A stretch of 12,793 bases of DNA, from the NCBI GenBank assembly GCA_045596605.1, contig JAZOCR010000019.1, positions 1 to 12,793 of the forward strand, read 5' to 3'. Within the stretch, counting starts at the first letter, position 1. Every line of letters starts with the position of its first letter. The position numbers and the translations under genes were made by a program. Under the pieces are notes generated by a model. It was given only the letters and a program-made list of their open reading frames with translations, did not search any database and was not told where the DNA came from. This document shows, one piece after another, positions 7,201 through 12,793 of this stretch. This stretch comes from SIG622 sp045596605. Lineage in GTDB: Bacteria > Bacillota > Clostridia > Oscillospirales > CAG-382.

Positions 7201-9067
7201 TAAAAACCGTGCTGCTCTGTTTTTGCCGGGTAGCGACATTTCAAAAGGTGAGTGTGACTGTGCCTCGGTATATCTTGTGGCAAAGGAAAGCGACAACTGT
7301 GAATACTACCGCTTTGCACTTGGTGCTGTAAAGGATACTGGCAACATTCAAGGACTCCTTGATTTTTCGATTGCAGCTATGTCAGATGGTATATCTGAAC
7401 ATCGAAAAGCTGTAAATTTTGCGCACTCACTGATTCCCGATATTAAAATGCTTCCCGATAATAACAATATCACTGCTTTGTCATATTCCGTGCTTTTCAA
7501 TTTCTTTCTTCCTTATCAGAATGGTGCGGCAAGATTTATTGCAAGAAGCGGTTTTTATCAGTCAGGCGGTGCTTACGGCTTCAGGGACCAGCTTCAGGAC
7601 TCCCTGTGCCTTATGTACTCAAATCCGCATATGACAAGAGCGCATATTTACAGATGCTGTGCAAGGCAGTTTGTAGAGGGTGACGTTCTTCATTGGTGGC
7701 ACGATATGGAAAGTAAAAGCAGTGGAAAAAACATCGGCAGAAGTGTCTGTCGGGGTGTACGTACACTGTGCTCCGATGACTATCTGTGGCTTCCCTACGT
7801 CTGCGCAAAATATTTCGCTTTTTCCGGGGACTGCGACTTTCTTAATAAAAATGTACACTATATTGACGGAGAACAGCTTTCCGAAGCTCAAAGTGAAAAA
7901 TATATTGAGGCAAAAAAGGGTGAAATATCCGAGAGCGTGTATATGCACTGCGTGCGTGCCATTGACAGAGGAATCTCACGTATCGGACAGCACGGGCTTC
8001 CCCTTATTGGAAGCTGTGACTGGTGTGACGGCTACAGCAATGTCGGAACAAGATACGACGGAGAATCGGTATGGCTTGGTATGTTCCTTTATATTGTGCT
8101 TGACCTTTTCTGCGACATATGCAAAAAGCGCAAGGACACAGAAGCGCATAACAGATATTCTCATGCTAAAATCGAACTTCTGGAAGCAATCAGAAACTGC
8201 GGCTACAGTGAAAAAGACGGTCAGTATCTGCGTGGCTACTACGCCGACGGCTCCCCTCTCGGCTCACAAGGTAATGACGAATGTAAAATCGACCTTCTTG
8301 CCCAATGCTTTGCGCCCTATTTATCCGGAAGCAGCACAAGTCAGATATACAAAGTATCAAAAAATGCATACGACAGACTCTTTGATGAAAAATACAGTAT
8401 TTTCAAGCTCTTTGACCCGCCCTTTAAAAACTCACGGCAAAATCCCGGATATATAAAGGGCTATGTTGCAGGAATACGTGAAAACGGAGGTCAGTACACC
8501 CATGCGGCAGTATGGGGAGCAAGGGGACTTCTTTGTGCCTCGAAAATTCTATACAGGGCGGGAGAATATGAAAAGTCAGCAGAGCTTTCATATCTTGCAG
8601 AGCGTGCAGTAAACGCCCAGAACACAGTGCTTCGTACAATCGGTGCTCTCGGAGATGACGCAAAAAACGCCTATAGCTGTGAGCCCTACTACCTTGCAGG
8701 TGATATTTATTCAAATCCTGAGCATTACGGCAGGGGCGGTTGGACTATATATACCGGCGCTGCAGGCTGGTATTACACGGTTCTTTTAAGAGATGTGCTT
8801 GGAATAAAGCTTTCAGGAGTAGTAGACGGTGATGCAAGTATAGAAATAGAATGCCTGCGACCTATGCTTCTTCCGGAGCTCCTTTGCGGTATGACTCTTT
8901 ATCTTTCTCTTAAGGACAAAAACAATGAAAAGGCGCAGTATTATATAAAATATTACTGCGGCGACACTGCAAGGATTACGGTTGACGGAGAAGAAACCGT
9001 CGGCAAAATAAAAATAGAGGGCGGCAGCCACAGAATTTCCGTATATCTTCAAAATATAGATGAATAG
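1280..9067 (+). CDS. Cyclic beta-1,2-glucan synthase-like protein (GT84 + cyclisation domain + GH94)
   Basis: This 2595-residue membrane enzyme of the NdvB/ChvB/Cgs family is predicted to polymerise glucose from UDP-glucose into beta-1,2-glucan, close it into rings, and trim chain length by phosphorolysis. Residues 1-280 are a helical region with the family motif around LPRVY. Membrane segments lie near 283-322, 678-735, 745-775 and 808-842. The GT84 core (about 345-665) has GWERKRG, the metal-binding Asp487-Ala-Asp489, Asp603 in SHDCLEG and the RxxRW motif at 634-638. A glycoamylase-like domain (about 870-1275) has YNWYD (949-953), VDSGN (968-972), Glu1090 in GTAFEYFMP and SHHLGMS near 1226; it matches the cyclisation domain described in other synthases (GH189). 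Two beta-sandwich regions (about 1300-1500, 1790-1970) lead to a GH94 domain with GFRDQLQD (Asp2103, Asp2107, one being the likely general acid), EGDVLHWWH (2133-2141), DWCDG (2247-2251) and GESVWLG (2261). It is slightly shorter than the roughly 2800-residue proteobacterial enzymes. AGAGGTG precedes the ATG. No exporter or glucanase adjoins. A linear rather than cyclic product is possible. Confidence 0.88.
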   Translation: MSADNRENDTLLQTVKEIAKASADGLLEAELCKKTKLQKLIRGDFLQIKKVWSEICKKFEKSSSAELPGIYMWLFDNFYIIENEYDTFSNTLKKAPLLPSVDKLPRVYVAALRFCRYSDAPLSEHSCSEILQALKNNCTLILDEYFCAGALFRAALITRVKEILFEYNQAQDRLSPKKEEKYAKSLGNTIASLRYVSYHDFDSEAHKSEVDEILCLDPSKAYSNMTNSTKNLYLHALCKKAKALGVSETKYAKRLLERANSATSEKERHIGYPLLKTRKSTKYAYFISLTGITLITMILLVLISPLCIFALLPVWEAVKQLTDFVFSRAVKSFPLARMELTEIPDDSPVLVVITSLLLGEKNDAELFDRLERIYLSNGGKNVYFGILGDISDFSSAKAPSDEAVINYAYGRIDALNRKYGNSFILLERRRSYSKSEEAFMGWERKRGAVVELVRLLCGKATTFSSHSCALAKEILGNKKIKYVVTLDADTNLPIDAVKDMCSLMLHPLNTPVIDKKKGIVTSGHAIMQPKCAPDLAAATRTPFSRLFCGVGGADIYSSASFDIYQSIFGEGIFCGKGIFDVEAFSYVIDERCTFPEDTILSHDCLEGAKLRSALITDIELTDGFPKHELSYLKRRHRWVRGDIQNLIFLLDSISFGKNDRRKNNINALSRFKLFDNARSAAVPCFAFFCVFLAPFTSPFVRTVLLLSSLAYHFIPVLLDLASMLFSLAFKCVARRFFSKGVTTGIWQSIMRMIFGVAMLPKIALSSVDAIFRSLYRMLVSRKKLLEWQTAAQSDAGDGSLLMFVHKNIFCAFAGFLLFAFSPSGFLRAVALLWLAFPIICYHTSFDKKSEDTHEEKAIKAKSREYAKDIWRFFSENVTAQENHLPPDNIQLAPQENVAHRTSPTNIGLYLLSTLCARDFGFITTDELEKRIANTVSVLEKMPKWHGHLYNWYDTENLLVLPPRYISTVDSGNLTACLITLKEGLREYVFESTSLIEIIARIEKLEGDTDYRLLYNKKRNLFSLGAEIKPGGEYTINDGCYDLLMSEARTISFIQCAKRNVPKKHWQALSRTVVGSGGYIGLYSWTGTAFEYFMPPIFLPVYKNSLFYEALLFALRAQRSRQAKSSGTSVWGISESGYFSFDSEMNYRYKAFGVPCTALKSGLEKDLVISPYSSFLSMCIGKRRALANLERLHKLGYYGKYGFFEAIDFTPRRSGKKGSVVKSYMSHHLGMSLTALCNAAFDGILTKRFMNDRAMASARELLEERIPVNAGVRRIKKGNDIPTQRSYQGTSHGKIYTGANPCAPKVCIISDGNVKCTTTSLGHFEISDGSILINHCDFEKYECTNSLYCFAHYQNKTLSPSLLPGINPRETVYSLKATGGYTELCSRLPGVLEFSQSTTITRSELAVICVKLFATPKNTNHDKESRSLEFAFCFTPVLTKKEHFLSHMSFSSLFLEAEFIKESNILLYRRRMRNEGEKEVLLGVALSDINAPFVFDTRADDCFTYKHSPGDFSDIFSQSSKNNLGACIRPYCKIRTEIAENGDRYTSELLICQGTSKDKIIRSIENARKKSFEEKVRALSDVSEKFTTSAGIGMFGADKSPSAAERLLPGIIFGSGSLFHTDKIPTHIGMDKLWRHGISGDYPIVSLVVISGALIPKLEKFIRTAKLLKLCKTKFDLCIIYSETERYRRPIASEICELIAKCDCTELISKSGGGIFLIDRSDAESYANAILLRSCIKIDILYDSKALIDTPVGNELRLPVTLPNLSVDFPKKSFPVISTPRGDFEKNCFIVRKDRELKSPHSHILTGRRISCLVTSGSLGYTWTYNAQNRRITPFRDDALSETSGERIYLISEKRAYDLCAMARYVTFAPGEAVYVGIADAIEYSVTVYLSEKLGTKYCDVRLKFPAGSTESRKLMYYAAPVMGKDSSENKFIQYSEKNGVLLFKNPFSDFFANYTGFICALKSNEDSVKSAKYIKNRAALFLPGSDISKGECDCASVYLVAKESDNCEYYRFALGAVKDTGNIQGLLDFSIAAMSDGISEHRKAVNFAHSLIPDIKMLPDNNNITALSYSVLFNFFLPYQNGAARFIARSGFYQSGGAYGFRDQLQDSLCLMYSNPHMTRAHIYRCCARQFVEGDVLHWWHDMESKSSGKNIGRSVCRGVRTLCSDDYLWLPYVCAKYFAFSGDCDFLNKNVHYIDGEQLSEAQSEKYIEAKKGEISESVYMHCVRAIDRGISRIGQHGLPLIGSCDWCDGYSNVGTRYDGESVWLGMFLYIVLDLFCDICKKRKDTEAHNRYSHAKIELLEAIRNCGYSEKDGQYLRGYYADGSPLGSQGNDECKIDLLAQCFAPYLSGSSTSQIYKVSKNAYDRLFDEKYSIFKLFDPPFKNSRQNPGYIKGYVAGIRENGGQYTHAAVWGARGLLCASKILYRAGEYEKSAELSYLAERAVNAQNTVLRTIGALGDDAKNAYSCEPYYLAGDIYSNPEHYGRGGWTIYTGAAGWYYTVLLRDVLGIKLSGVVDGDASIEIECLRPMLLPELLCGMTLYLSLKDKNNEKAQYYIKYYCGDTARITVDGEETVGKIKIEGGSHRISVYLQNIDE

Positions 9068-9089
9068 TCCTAAATTAACAAAAAATAAC

Positions 9090-9118
9090 TTTATCTTTCA
9101 TTTATTGTGTAATATAAT
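9090..9118 (+). promoter_or_regulatory. Predicted promoter of the ymfF-ymfH-lgt-folD cluster
   Basis: A perfect TATAAT (9113-9118) lies in the AT-rich 96-base gap after the glucan synthase stop. At 17 bases upstream the -35 position holds only TTTATC (9090-9095), three of six matches. A second -10-like TATAAC occurs at 9126-9131. Transcription would start near 9125, about 40 bases before the chosen start at 9164. I see no hairpin followed by a T-run in the gap, so read-through from the glucan synthase gene is also possible. Confidence 0.5.
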
Positions 9119-9163
9119 ATTAAAGTATAACGTATTTCTTTTAGACAAATGAAAGGATTTATC

Positions 9164-10456
9164 ATGATAAGAATAAACATTGCTGATGGTATAAACCTGA
9201 ACATCATTGATTCGGATAAATTCAAAACAAATCTTCTCAAAATAAACTTTACAATTCCGCTTTCCGAAAAGACTGCACCTTATGCTTCACTTCTCGGTCA
9301 GGTGCTCAGAAGAGGCTGTGCGAAATATCCAACTATGACGGAATTCAACCGCAGACTTGAGTATCTTTATGCAACCTCTCTTGGCAGTTCAAGCACAAAA
9401 GTAGGTGAAAATCAGCTTATTACCTTTGGTGCTTCCTTTCTCCGTGACGAATTTGTTCCAGACGGTACAGAGCTTCTTTCGCTTGTCTGCGAAATAATGG
9501 TGGATTGCGTATTCTCACCATGCCTTGTAGACGGAAAATTCTCTGAAGAATACGTTGAAGGCGAAAAGAAGAACCTTTGCGACAGAATAGACGCAGAAAT
9601 CAACAATAAGGGTGCATATGCAAACAAGCGTCTTTTTGAAATAATGTGCGAGGGTGAGCCCTATGCAGTTTCACCTCTCGGCACAGTAGAGAGCGTAAGT
9701 AAAATAAGTGCAAAGAGCCTTACAGAGTTTTATTTTGATGCCTTTGCCAAAGCACCGATAGAAGTATTTTTCGTCGGCACCTGCGATAAAGACGCACTTA
9801 CTATGGCACTCAAAGAAAAGCTGTCACCCTTTGCAAGAAAGGCTACCGGCTATTGTGCATCTATAGTAAAAGAAAGCGCAAAGGAAATAAAGCGTGTATG
9901 CGAGGAAATGCCGGTAAATCAGGGCAAGCTCGCTATGGGCTTCAGATGCGGTGCTGATATTTCCAAAAAGAACGTAGAAAGCTGCGTGGTATTCAATGAA
10001 ATATTCGGTGGTTCTCCGATAAGCAAGCTGTTTGAAAACGTTCGTGAAAAGATGAGCCTTTGCTATTACTGCTCATCACGCTTTATTTCCCAGAAGGGTA
10101 TTATAAACATCGCAAGCGGTGTAAAGGTGGGCGACGAGAGGAAGGCTGAAGATGAAATTATGCGTCAGCTTGATGCTATGAAAAAAGGTGAATTTTCAGA
10201 AAACGACATAGCAGAGGCAAAGCTTTCCCTTTCCAACAGCTATATAAGCTGTTATGACGACGCAGAAAGGCTTTCATCATTCTATCTTACAAGAATAGTA
10301 TCGGGAGCTGACATTTCTACTCTTGAAGAAATAATTGCAAGAATAAACGCAACAACCAAAGAAGAAATAACAGAGATTGCGAACACGGTCGTGCTTGACA
10401 CGGTATACTTCCTCAAGGGAACAAACCTTGACGGGGGCAGTGAAGACGAGGAATAA
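9164..10456 (+). CDS. ymfF: M16 peptidase-like protein without a zinc site (YmfF type)
   Basis: This 430-residue protein belongs to the insulinase/pitrilysin superfamily (M16) and is of the kind that pairs with an active partner encoded next door. The region where the zinc motif HxxEH should be reads LLGQVLRRG (about residues 43-51), so all metal ligands are missing and it is predicted to be catalytically dead. The second half has the M16 C-terminal-domain pattern, including an SLTEFYFDAF-like segment and a FENVREKMSLCYY segment. An ATG at 9149 gives five extra residues, but AAAGGA (9152-9157) then lies inside the gene and sits 6 bases before the ATG at 9164, so I chose 9164. In Bacillus the equivalents are ymfF and ymfH (some databases write yfmF/yfmH and associate the pair with modification of elongation factor P); nothing here tests that role. 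The cytoplasmic location is inferred from the lack of a signal peptide. Confidence 0.85.
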   Translation: MIRINIADGINLNIIDSDKFKTNLLKINFTIPLSEKTAPYASLLGQVLRRGCAKYPTMTEFNRRLEYLYATSLGSSSTKVGENQLITFGASFLRDEFVPDGTELLSLVCEIMVDCVFSPCLVDGKFSEEYVEGEKKNLCDRIDAEINNKGAYANKRLFEIMCEGEPYAVSPLGTVESVSKISAKSLTEFYFDAFAKAPIEVFFVGTCDKDALTMALKEKLSPFARKATGYCASIVKESAKEIKRVCEEMPVNQGKLAMGFRCGADISKKNVESCVVFNEIFGGSPISKLFENVREKMSLCYYCSSRFISQKGIINIASGVKVGDERKAEDEIMRQLDAMKKGEFSENDIAEAKLSLSNSYISCYDDAERLSSFYLTRIVSGADISTLEEIIARINATTKEEITEIANTVVLDTVYFLKGTNLDGGSEDEE

Positions 10457-10469
10457 CGGAGGAAGCAGA

Positions 10470-11744
10470 ATGGGCTTTGAAATATTTGAAAACAAACAAA
10501 TTGACGAAAAATACTATTATAAAAAGCACAAAAGCGGGCTTGACGTTTACGTTATTCCGAAAAATCACGGCACGGGCTATGCGGTATTTGGCACACGCTT
10601 TGGTTCAATTGACAACCACTTTAAGGTTAATGGTGAGGGAATCCGTGTTCCCGACGGAATTGCACATTTTCTCGAACACAAAATGTTTGAAAACGAGGAC
10701 GGCATAGACACCTTCAAGAGATACGCAAAATACGGTGCAAGCGCCAACGCTTACACCGGCTCCGATATAACCGTATATCTTTTTTCGGCAACCGACTGTA
10801 TGACACAGAACCTTGAAATTCTTCTGGATTTTGTTTCCCATCCTTACTTCACAAAAGAAACTGTTGATAAGGAGCAGGGTATAATCGGTCAGGAAATCCG
10901 TATGTATGACGACAACCCCAACTGGCGTCTTTACTTCAATATGCTTCGTGCGCTCTATAAAAATCACCCTGTAAATATCGATACCGCAGGAACAGTTGAA
11001 ACTATCGCAGAAATCACTGCGGAAACTCTTTATAAGACCTATAATACCTTCTATAACCTTCACAATATGGCTCTTTGCGTATGTGGAAACGTTTCACCAG
11101 AGGAAGTGGAAAGCGTTTGCGACAAGGTGCTGAAAGAAGCACCGTCACTTTCGGTAGAAAGAATTTACCCCGATGAGCCAAAGAAAGTAAACATGCCGGA
11201 AATATGCGAAAAAATGCAGGTTTCCATGCCTATGTTTGCAGTCGGCATAAAGGATGCTGTTCAGTTTGAGAGTGGAGATGCGCTTTCAAAAAAAAGCGCA
11301 GAAATGAGTATTATTTTAAGAGTAATTTTCGGCAAGGCAAGTGATTTTTACTCACGCCTTTACAGTGAAGGACTTATAAATTCCTCCTTCTCTGCCGCAT
11401 TTGACGCACACAGCGCATTCTCTTACAGTGAAATTTCAGGACTCTGCGAAAATCCCGACAAGGTGTATGACGAGATAAAGGCTGAGATAAAGAGATACCA
11501 GGAAAAAGGCATCGACAAGGAAGAATTTGAGCGTGCAAAGCGTGCACTGTATTCTGCAAGTGTTCGCACCTTTGACAGCACTGACGATATTGCAAATTCT
11601 TTCCTTGCATATATTTTCAGCGGAGCAAATTTGCTTTATGAGGCAAACGTAATAGCAGACACAACTCTCGAAGAGGTAAACGAGCGGCTTCGCACCTCTT
11701 TTGATTCTGACAGCTTCGTACTGTCAAAGGTGCTTCCTTTATAA
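10470..11744 (+). CDS. ymfH: M16 family zinc metallopeptidase (YmfH type)
   Basis: This 424-residue protein is the catalytic half of the M16 pair. The inverted zinc motif HFLEH is at residues 66-70, followed by Glu135 and Glu142, whose 7-residue spacing and distance from the motif match the catalytic-site glutamates of pitrilysin-like enzymes. Strong family landmarks follow: YGASANAYTG, LLDFVSHPYFT, IIGQEIRMYDDNPNWR and the TFYNLHNMAL segment that opens the C-terminal domain. It should cleave peptides in the cytoplasm, probably as a heterodimer with the zinc-less protein upstream; its substrate is unknown. The frame stays open upstream to an ATG at 10377, but that extension lies inside the preceding gene and looks unlike protein of this family. 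GGAGGA (10458-10463) sits 6 bases before the ATG at 10470, 13 bases after the previous stop, so I chose this start. Confidence 0.92.
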   Translation: MGFEIFENKQIDEKYYYKKHKSGLDVYVIPKNHGTGYAVFGTRFGSIDNHFKVNGEGIRVPDGIAHFLEHKMFENEDGIDTFKRYAKYGASANAYTGSDITVYLFSATDCMTQNLEILLDFVSHPYFTKETVDKEQGIIGQEIRMYDDNPNWRLYFNMLRALYKNHPVNIDTAGTVETIAEITAETLYKTYNTFYNLHNMALCVCGNVSPEEVESVCDKVLKEAPSLSVERIYPDEPKKVNMPEICEKMQVSMPMFAVGIKDAVQFESGDALSKKSAEMSIILRVIFGKASDFYSRLYSEGLINSSFSAAFDAHSAFSYSEISGLCENPDKVYDEIKAEIKRYQEKGIDKEEFERAKRALYSASVRTFDSTDDIANSFLAYIFSGANLLYEANVIADTTLEEVNERLRTSFDSDSFVLSKVLPL

Positions 11745-11768
11745 AAACAACAGAAAGGAAAAAATGTA

Positions 11769-12755
11769 ATGACATACGTTTCATTTCCGGGACTTTTTGA
11801 AAAGATTTTTGAAATAAATCCGATAATCTTTCCGGATTTTCCCTTACAAATACGGTGGTACGGACTTATAATATGTACCGGAATACTTCTTGCACTGTTT
11901 GTCGCCACAAGAAACGCAAAAAAAGAGGGCATATCCACTGACAGTATTTTAGACTTTGGTATTTTTACAATTCCCTTTGCAATTATCGGAGCAAGACTTT
12001 ACTACGTTATAACCTCACCGGATGAATATAACAGCTTTTACGATGTAATCGCCATATGGAACGGCGGGCTTGCTATATACGGTGCAGTTATCGTAGGCGC
12101 CGTAACGGTTTTTGTTATAGCCAAAATAAAGAAAATAAAATTCTCTAAAATTGCCGATGTCGCCGCCCCTTCTCTGCTTTTGGGACAACTCATCGGCAGA
12201 TGGGGAAACTTCTGCAACGGCGAGGCATTCGGTCATCTTGACAGAATTGAATTTCTCGGCAAAATTATTGAAACACCGTCTTTTGAGGATAACTACCTTC
12301 TGCGAATGGTAGTAAGCTCAAATGCTACAAACGGAGAATTTTTGACCGTACACCCTACGTTCCTTTATGAGTCTCTATGGAACCTTATCGGCTTTATAAT
12401 TATAAGCCTTATTTACAAAAAGAAAAAATTTGACGGACAGATTGTACTTAGTTATTTTGCCTGGTATGGCTTTGGACGTTTCTTTATAGAGGGACTTCGC
12501 TCGGACAGCCTTTACCTTTGGAATTCTGATATCAAAATTTCACAGCTTTTTGCGCTTCTCACATTTGTATTTGCAACTATTGCGCTTATTGTGATTTTAG
12601 CAAGACAAAAGAGTGCTTTAAAGGATGCGGGTGAATATGAAAGTCAGTTTGCAGTAAGCACCAATGCTGCAGACAGCGAAAAAGCAATTGGCGAAGAAGC
12701 GAATAAAAGCACAAAGACACAAACGGAGGGAACAGACAATGGCAATACTGATTGA
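11769..12755 (+). CDS. lgt: Prolipoprotein diacylglyceryl transferase
   Basis: Lgt is the membrane enzyme that moves a diacylglyceryl group from phosphatidylglycerol to the lipobox cysteine of prolipoproteins, the first step of lipoprotein maturation. The 328-residue protein has the expected multi-helix layout and the signature blocks: IRWYGL (28-33), GARLYY (74-79), WNGGLAIYG (97-105), GQLIGRWGNFCNGEAFG (139-155, containing the key Arg144 and Asn147), HPTFLYESLWN (195-205) and YGFGRFFIEGLR (233-244). Asn98 occupies the place of His103 in the E. coli enzyme, as is common in Gram-positive relatives. After the last helix (about 257-279) comes a polar, Ala/Thr/Glu-rich tail of nearly 50 residues, longer than the usual end. 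AAAGGA (11754-11759) serves the ATG at 11769, 24 bases after the upstream stop; an ATG-TAA pair at 11764-11769 overlaps the start. It is the third gene of the cluster. Confidence 0.96.
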   Translation: MTYVSFPGLFEKIFEINPIIFPDFPLQIRWYGLIICTGILLALFVATRNAKKEGISTDSILDFGIFTIPFAIIGARLYYVITSPDEYNSFYDVIAIWNGGLAIYGAVIVGAVTVFVIAKIKKIKFSKIADVAAPSLLLGQLIGRWGNFCNGEAFGHLDRIEFLGKIIETPSFEDNYLLRMVVSSNATNGEFLTVHPTFLYESLWNLIGFIIISLIYKKKKFDGQIVLSYFAWYGFGRFFIEGLRSDSLYLWNSDIKISQLFALLTFVFATIALIVILARQKSALKDAGEYESQFAVSTNAADSEKAIGEEANKSTKTQTEGTDNGNTD

Positions 12756-12793
12756 CGGAAAGCTTACGAGCACGAACATCCGTGAGGAAATAA
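12739..12793 (+). CDS. folD: Methylenetetrahydrofolate dehydrogenase/cyclohydrolase, N-terminal start (cut by window edge)
   Basis: Only 18 codons are present. They read MAILIDGKLTSTNIREEI, which fits the typical FolD start (Met-Ala-x-Ile-Ile-Asp-Gly-Lys followed by a helix beginning near Ile-Arg-Glu). FolD is a cytoplasmic bifunctional enzyme that interconverts 5,10-methylene- and 10-formyl-tetrahydrofolate. GGAGG (12725-12729), 9 bases before the ATG, lies inside the lgt coding region, and the first 17 bases overlap the end of lgt in another frame, so translation of the two is likely coupled. The short fragment limits certainty. Confidence 0.8.
   Translation, partial: MAILIDGKLTSTNIREEI

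Noticed and set aside
7680..8456. 258-codon plus-strand open frame inside the glucan synthase gene
   Set aside because: It overlaps the most conserved GH94 motifs read in the main frame, has no good ribosome binding site and gives an unremarkable Thr/Ser-rich translation; it is a shadow frame.
9068..9112. Search for a terminator after the glucan synthase gene
   Set aside because: The stretch is AT-rich with short A and T runs but no stable stem preceding them, so I do not call a rho-independent terminator.
10377..10469. N-terminal extension of the YmfH-type protein to an ATG at 10377
   Set aside because: The extension lies inside the preceding gene, looks unlike the family, and a strong GGAGGA sits correctly before the ATG at 10470.
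10605..11063. 152-codon antisense open frame opposite the YmfH-type gene
   Set aside because: It mirrors the conserved HxxEH region codons and encodes an implausible Cys/Val/Phe-rich product.
1..12793. CRISPR array, tRNA, rRNA, insertion sequence or phage/defence module
   Set aside because: No spaced direct repeats, cloverleaf with a CCA-type end, transposase motifs, terminal inverted repeats or defence-type domains were seen on either strand.

Overview
The window looks like a chromosomal segment of a low-to-moderate GC, Gram-positive anaerobe of the class Clostridia, perhaps an Oscillospiraceae- or Ruminococcaceae-like gut bacterium. The basis is strong AGGAGG-type ribosome binding sites, a lipoprotein-type ABC solute-binding protein, a YmfF/YmfH-type peptidase pair, Cys-rich proteins and close gene packing. 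The taxonomic call is inference from style and gene families, not from a marker gene.

Left end, minus strand (1-1111): an amino-acid ABC importer operon reading out of the window. A solute-binding lipoprotein (205-1005) is followed by the first 55 codons of the permease (1-166, cut by the window edge). The operon has a promoter with perfect consensus -35 and -10 boxes. A 10+10 bp inverted repeat lies just downstream of the predicted transcription start and looks like an operator.

Centre, plus strand (1280-9067): one 2595-codon gene takes up about 60 percent of the window. It is a cyclic beta-1,2-glucan synthase-like enzyme (NdvB/ChvB/Cgs type). Its parts are an N-terminal helical region, a membrane-embedded GT84 glucosyltransferase, a glycoamylase-like domain matching the cyclisation domain of such synthases, two beta-sandwich regions and a C-terminal GH94 phosphorylase-like (alpha/alpha)6 domain. 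The main motifs are intact. It appears to stand alone, with no exporter or glucanase next to it, and it shows local departures from the usual GH94 motifs.

Right end, plus strand (9113-12793): a tight run of housekeeping-type genes behind its own promoter. First comes a zinc-site-less M16 protein (YmfF type), then its HxxEH-bearing partner (YmfH type), then prolipoprotein diacylglyceryl transferase (lgt), then the first 18 codons of folD, whose start overlaps the end of lgt by 17 bases. Lgt would act on lipoproteins such as the solute-binding protein at the left end, but nothing else links the two operons.

I see no tRNA, rRNA, CRISPR array, insertion sequence, phage gene or convincing rho-independent terminator. 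The least ordinary items are the glucan synthase in a Gram-positive setting and the two inverted repeats in the divergent 274-bp intergenic region between the importer and the synthase. I do not see a clearly new multi-gene system.
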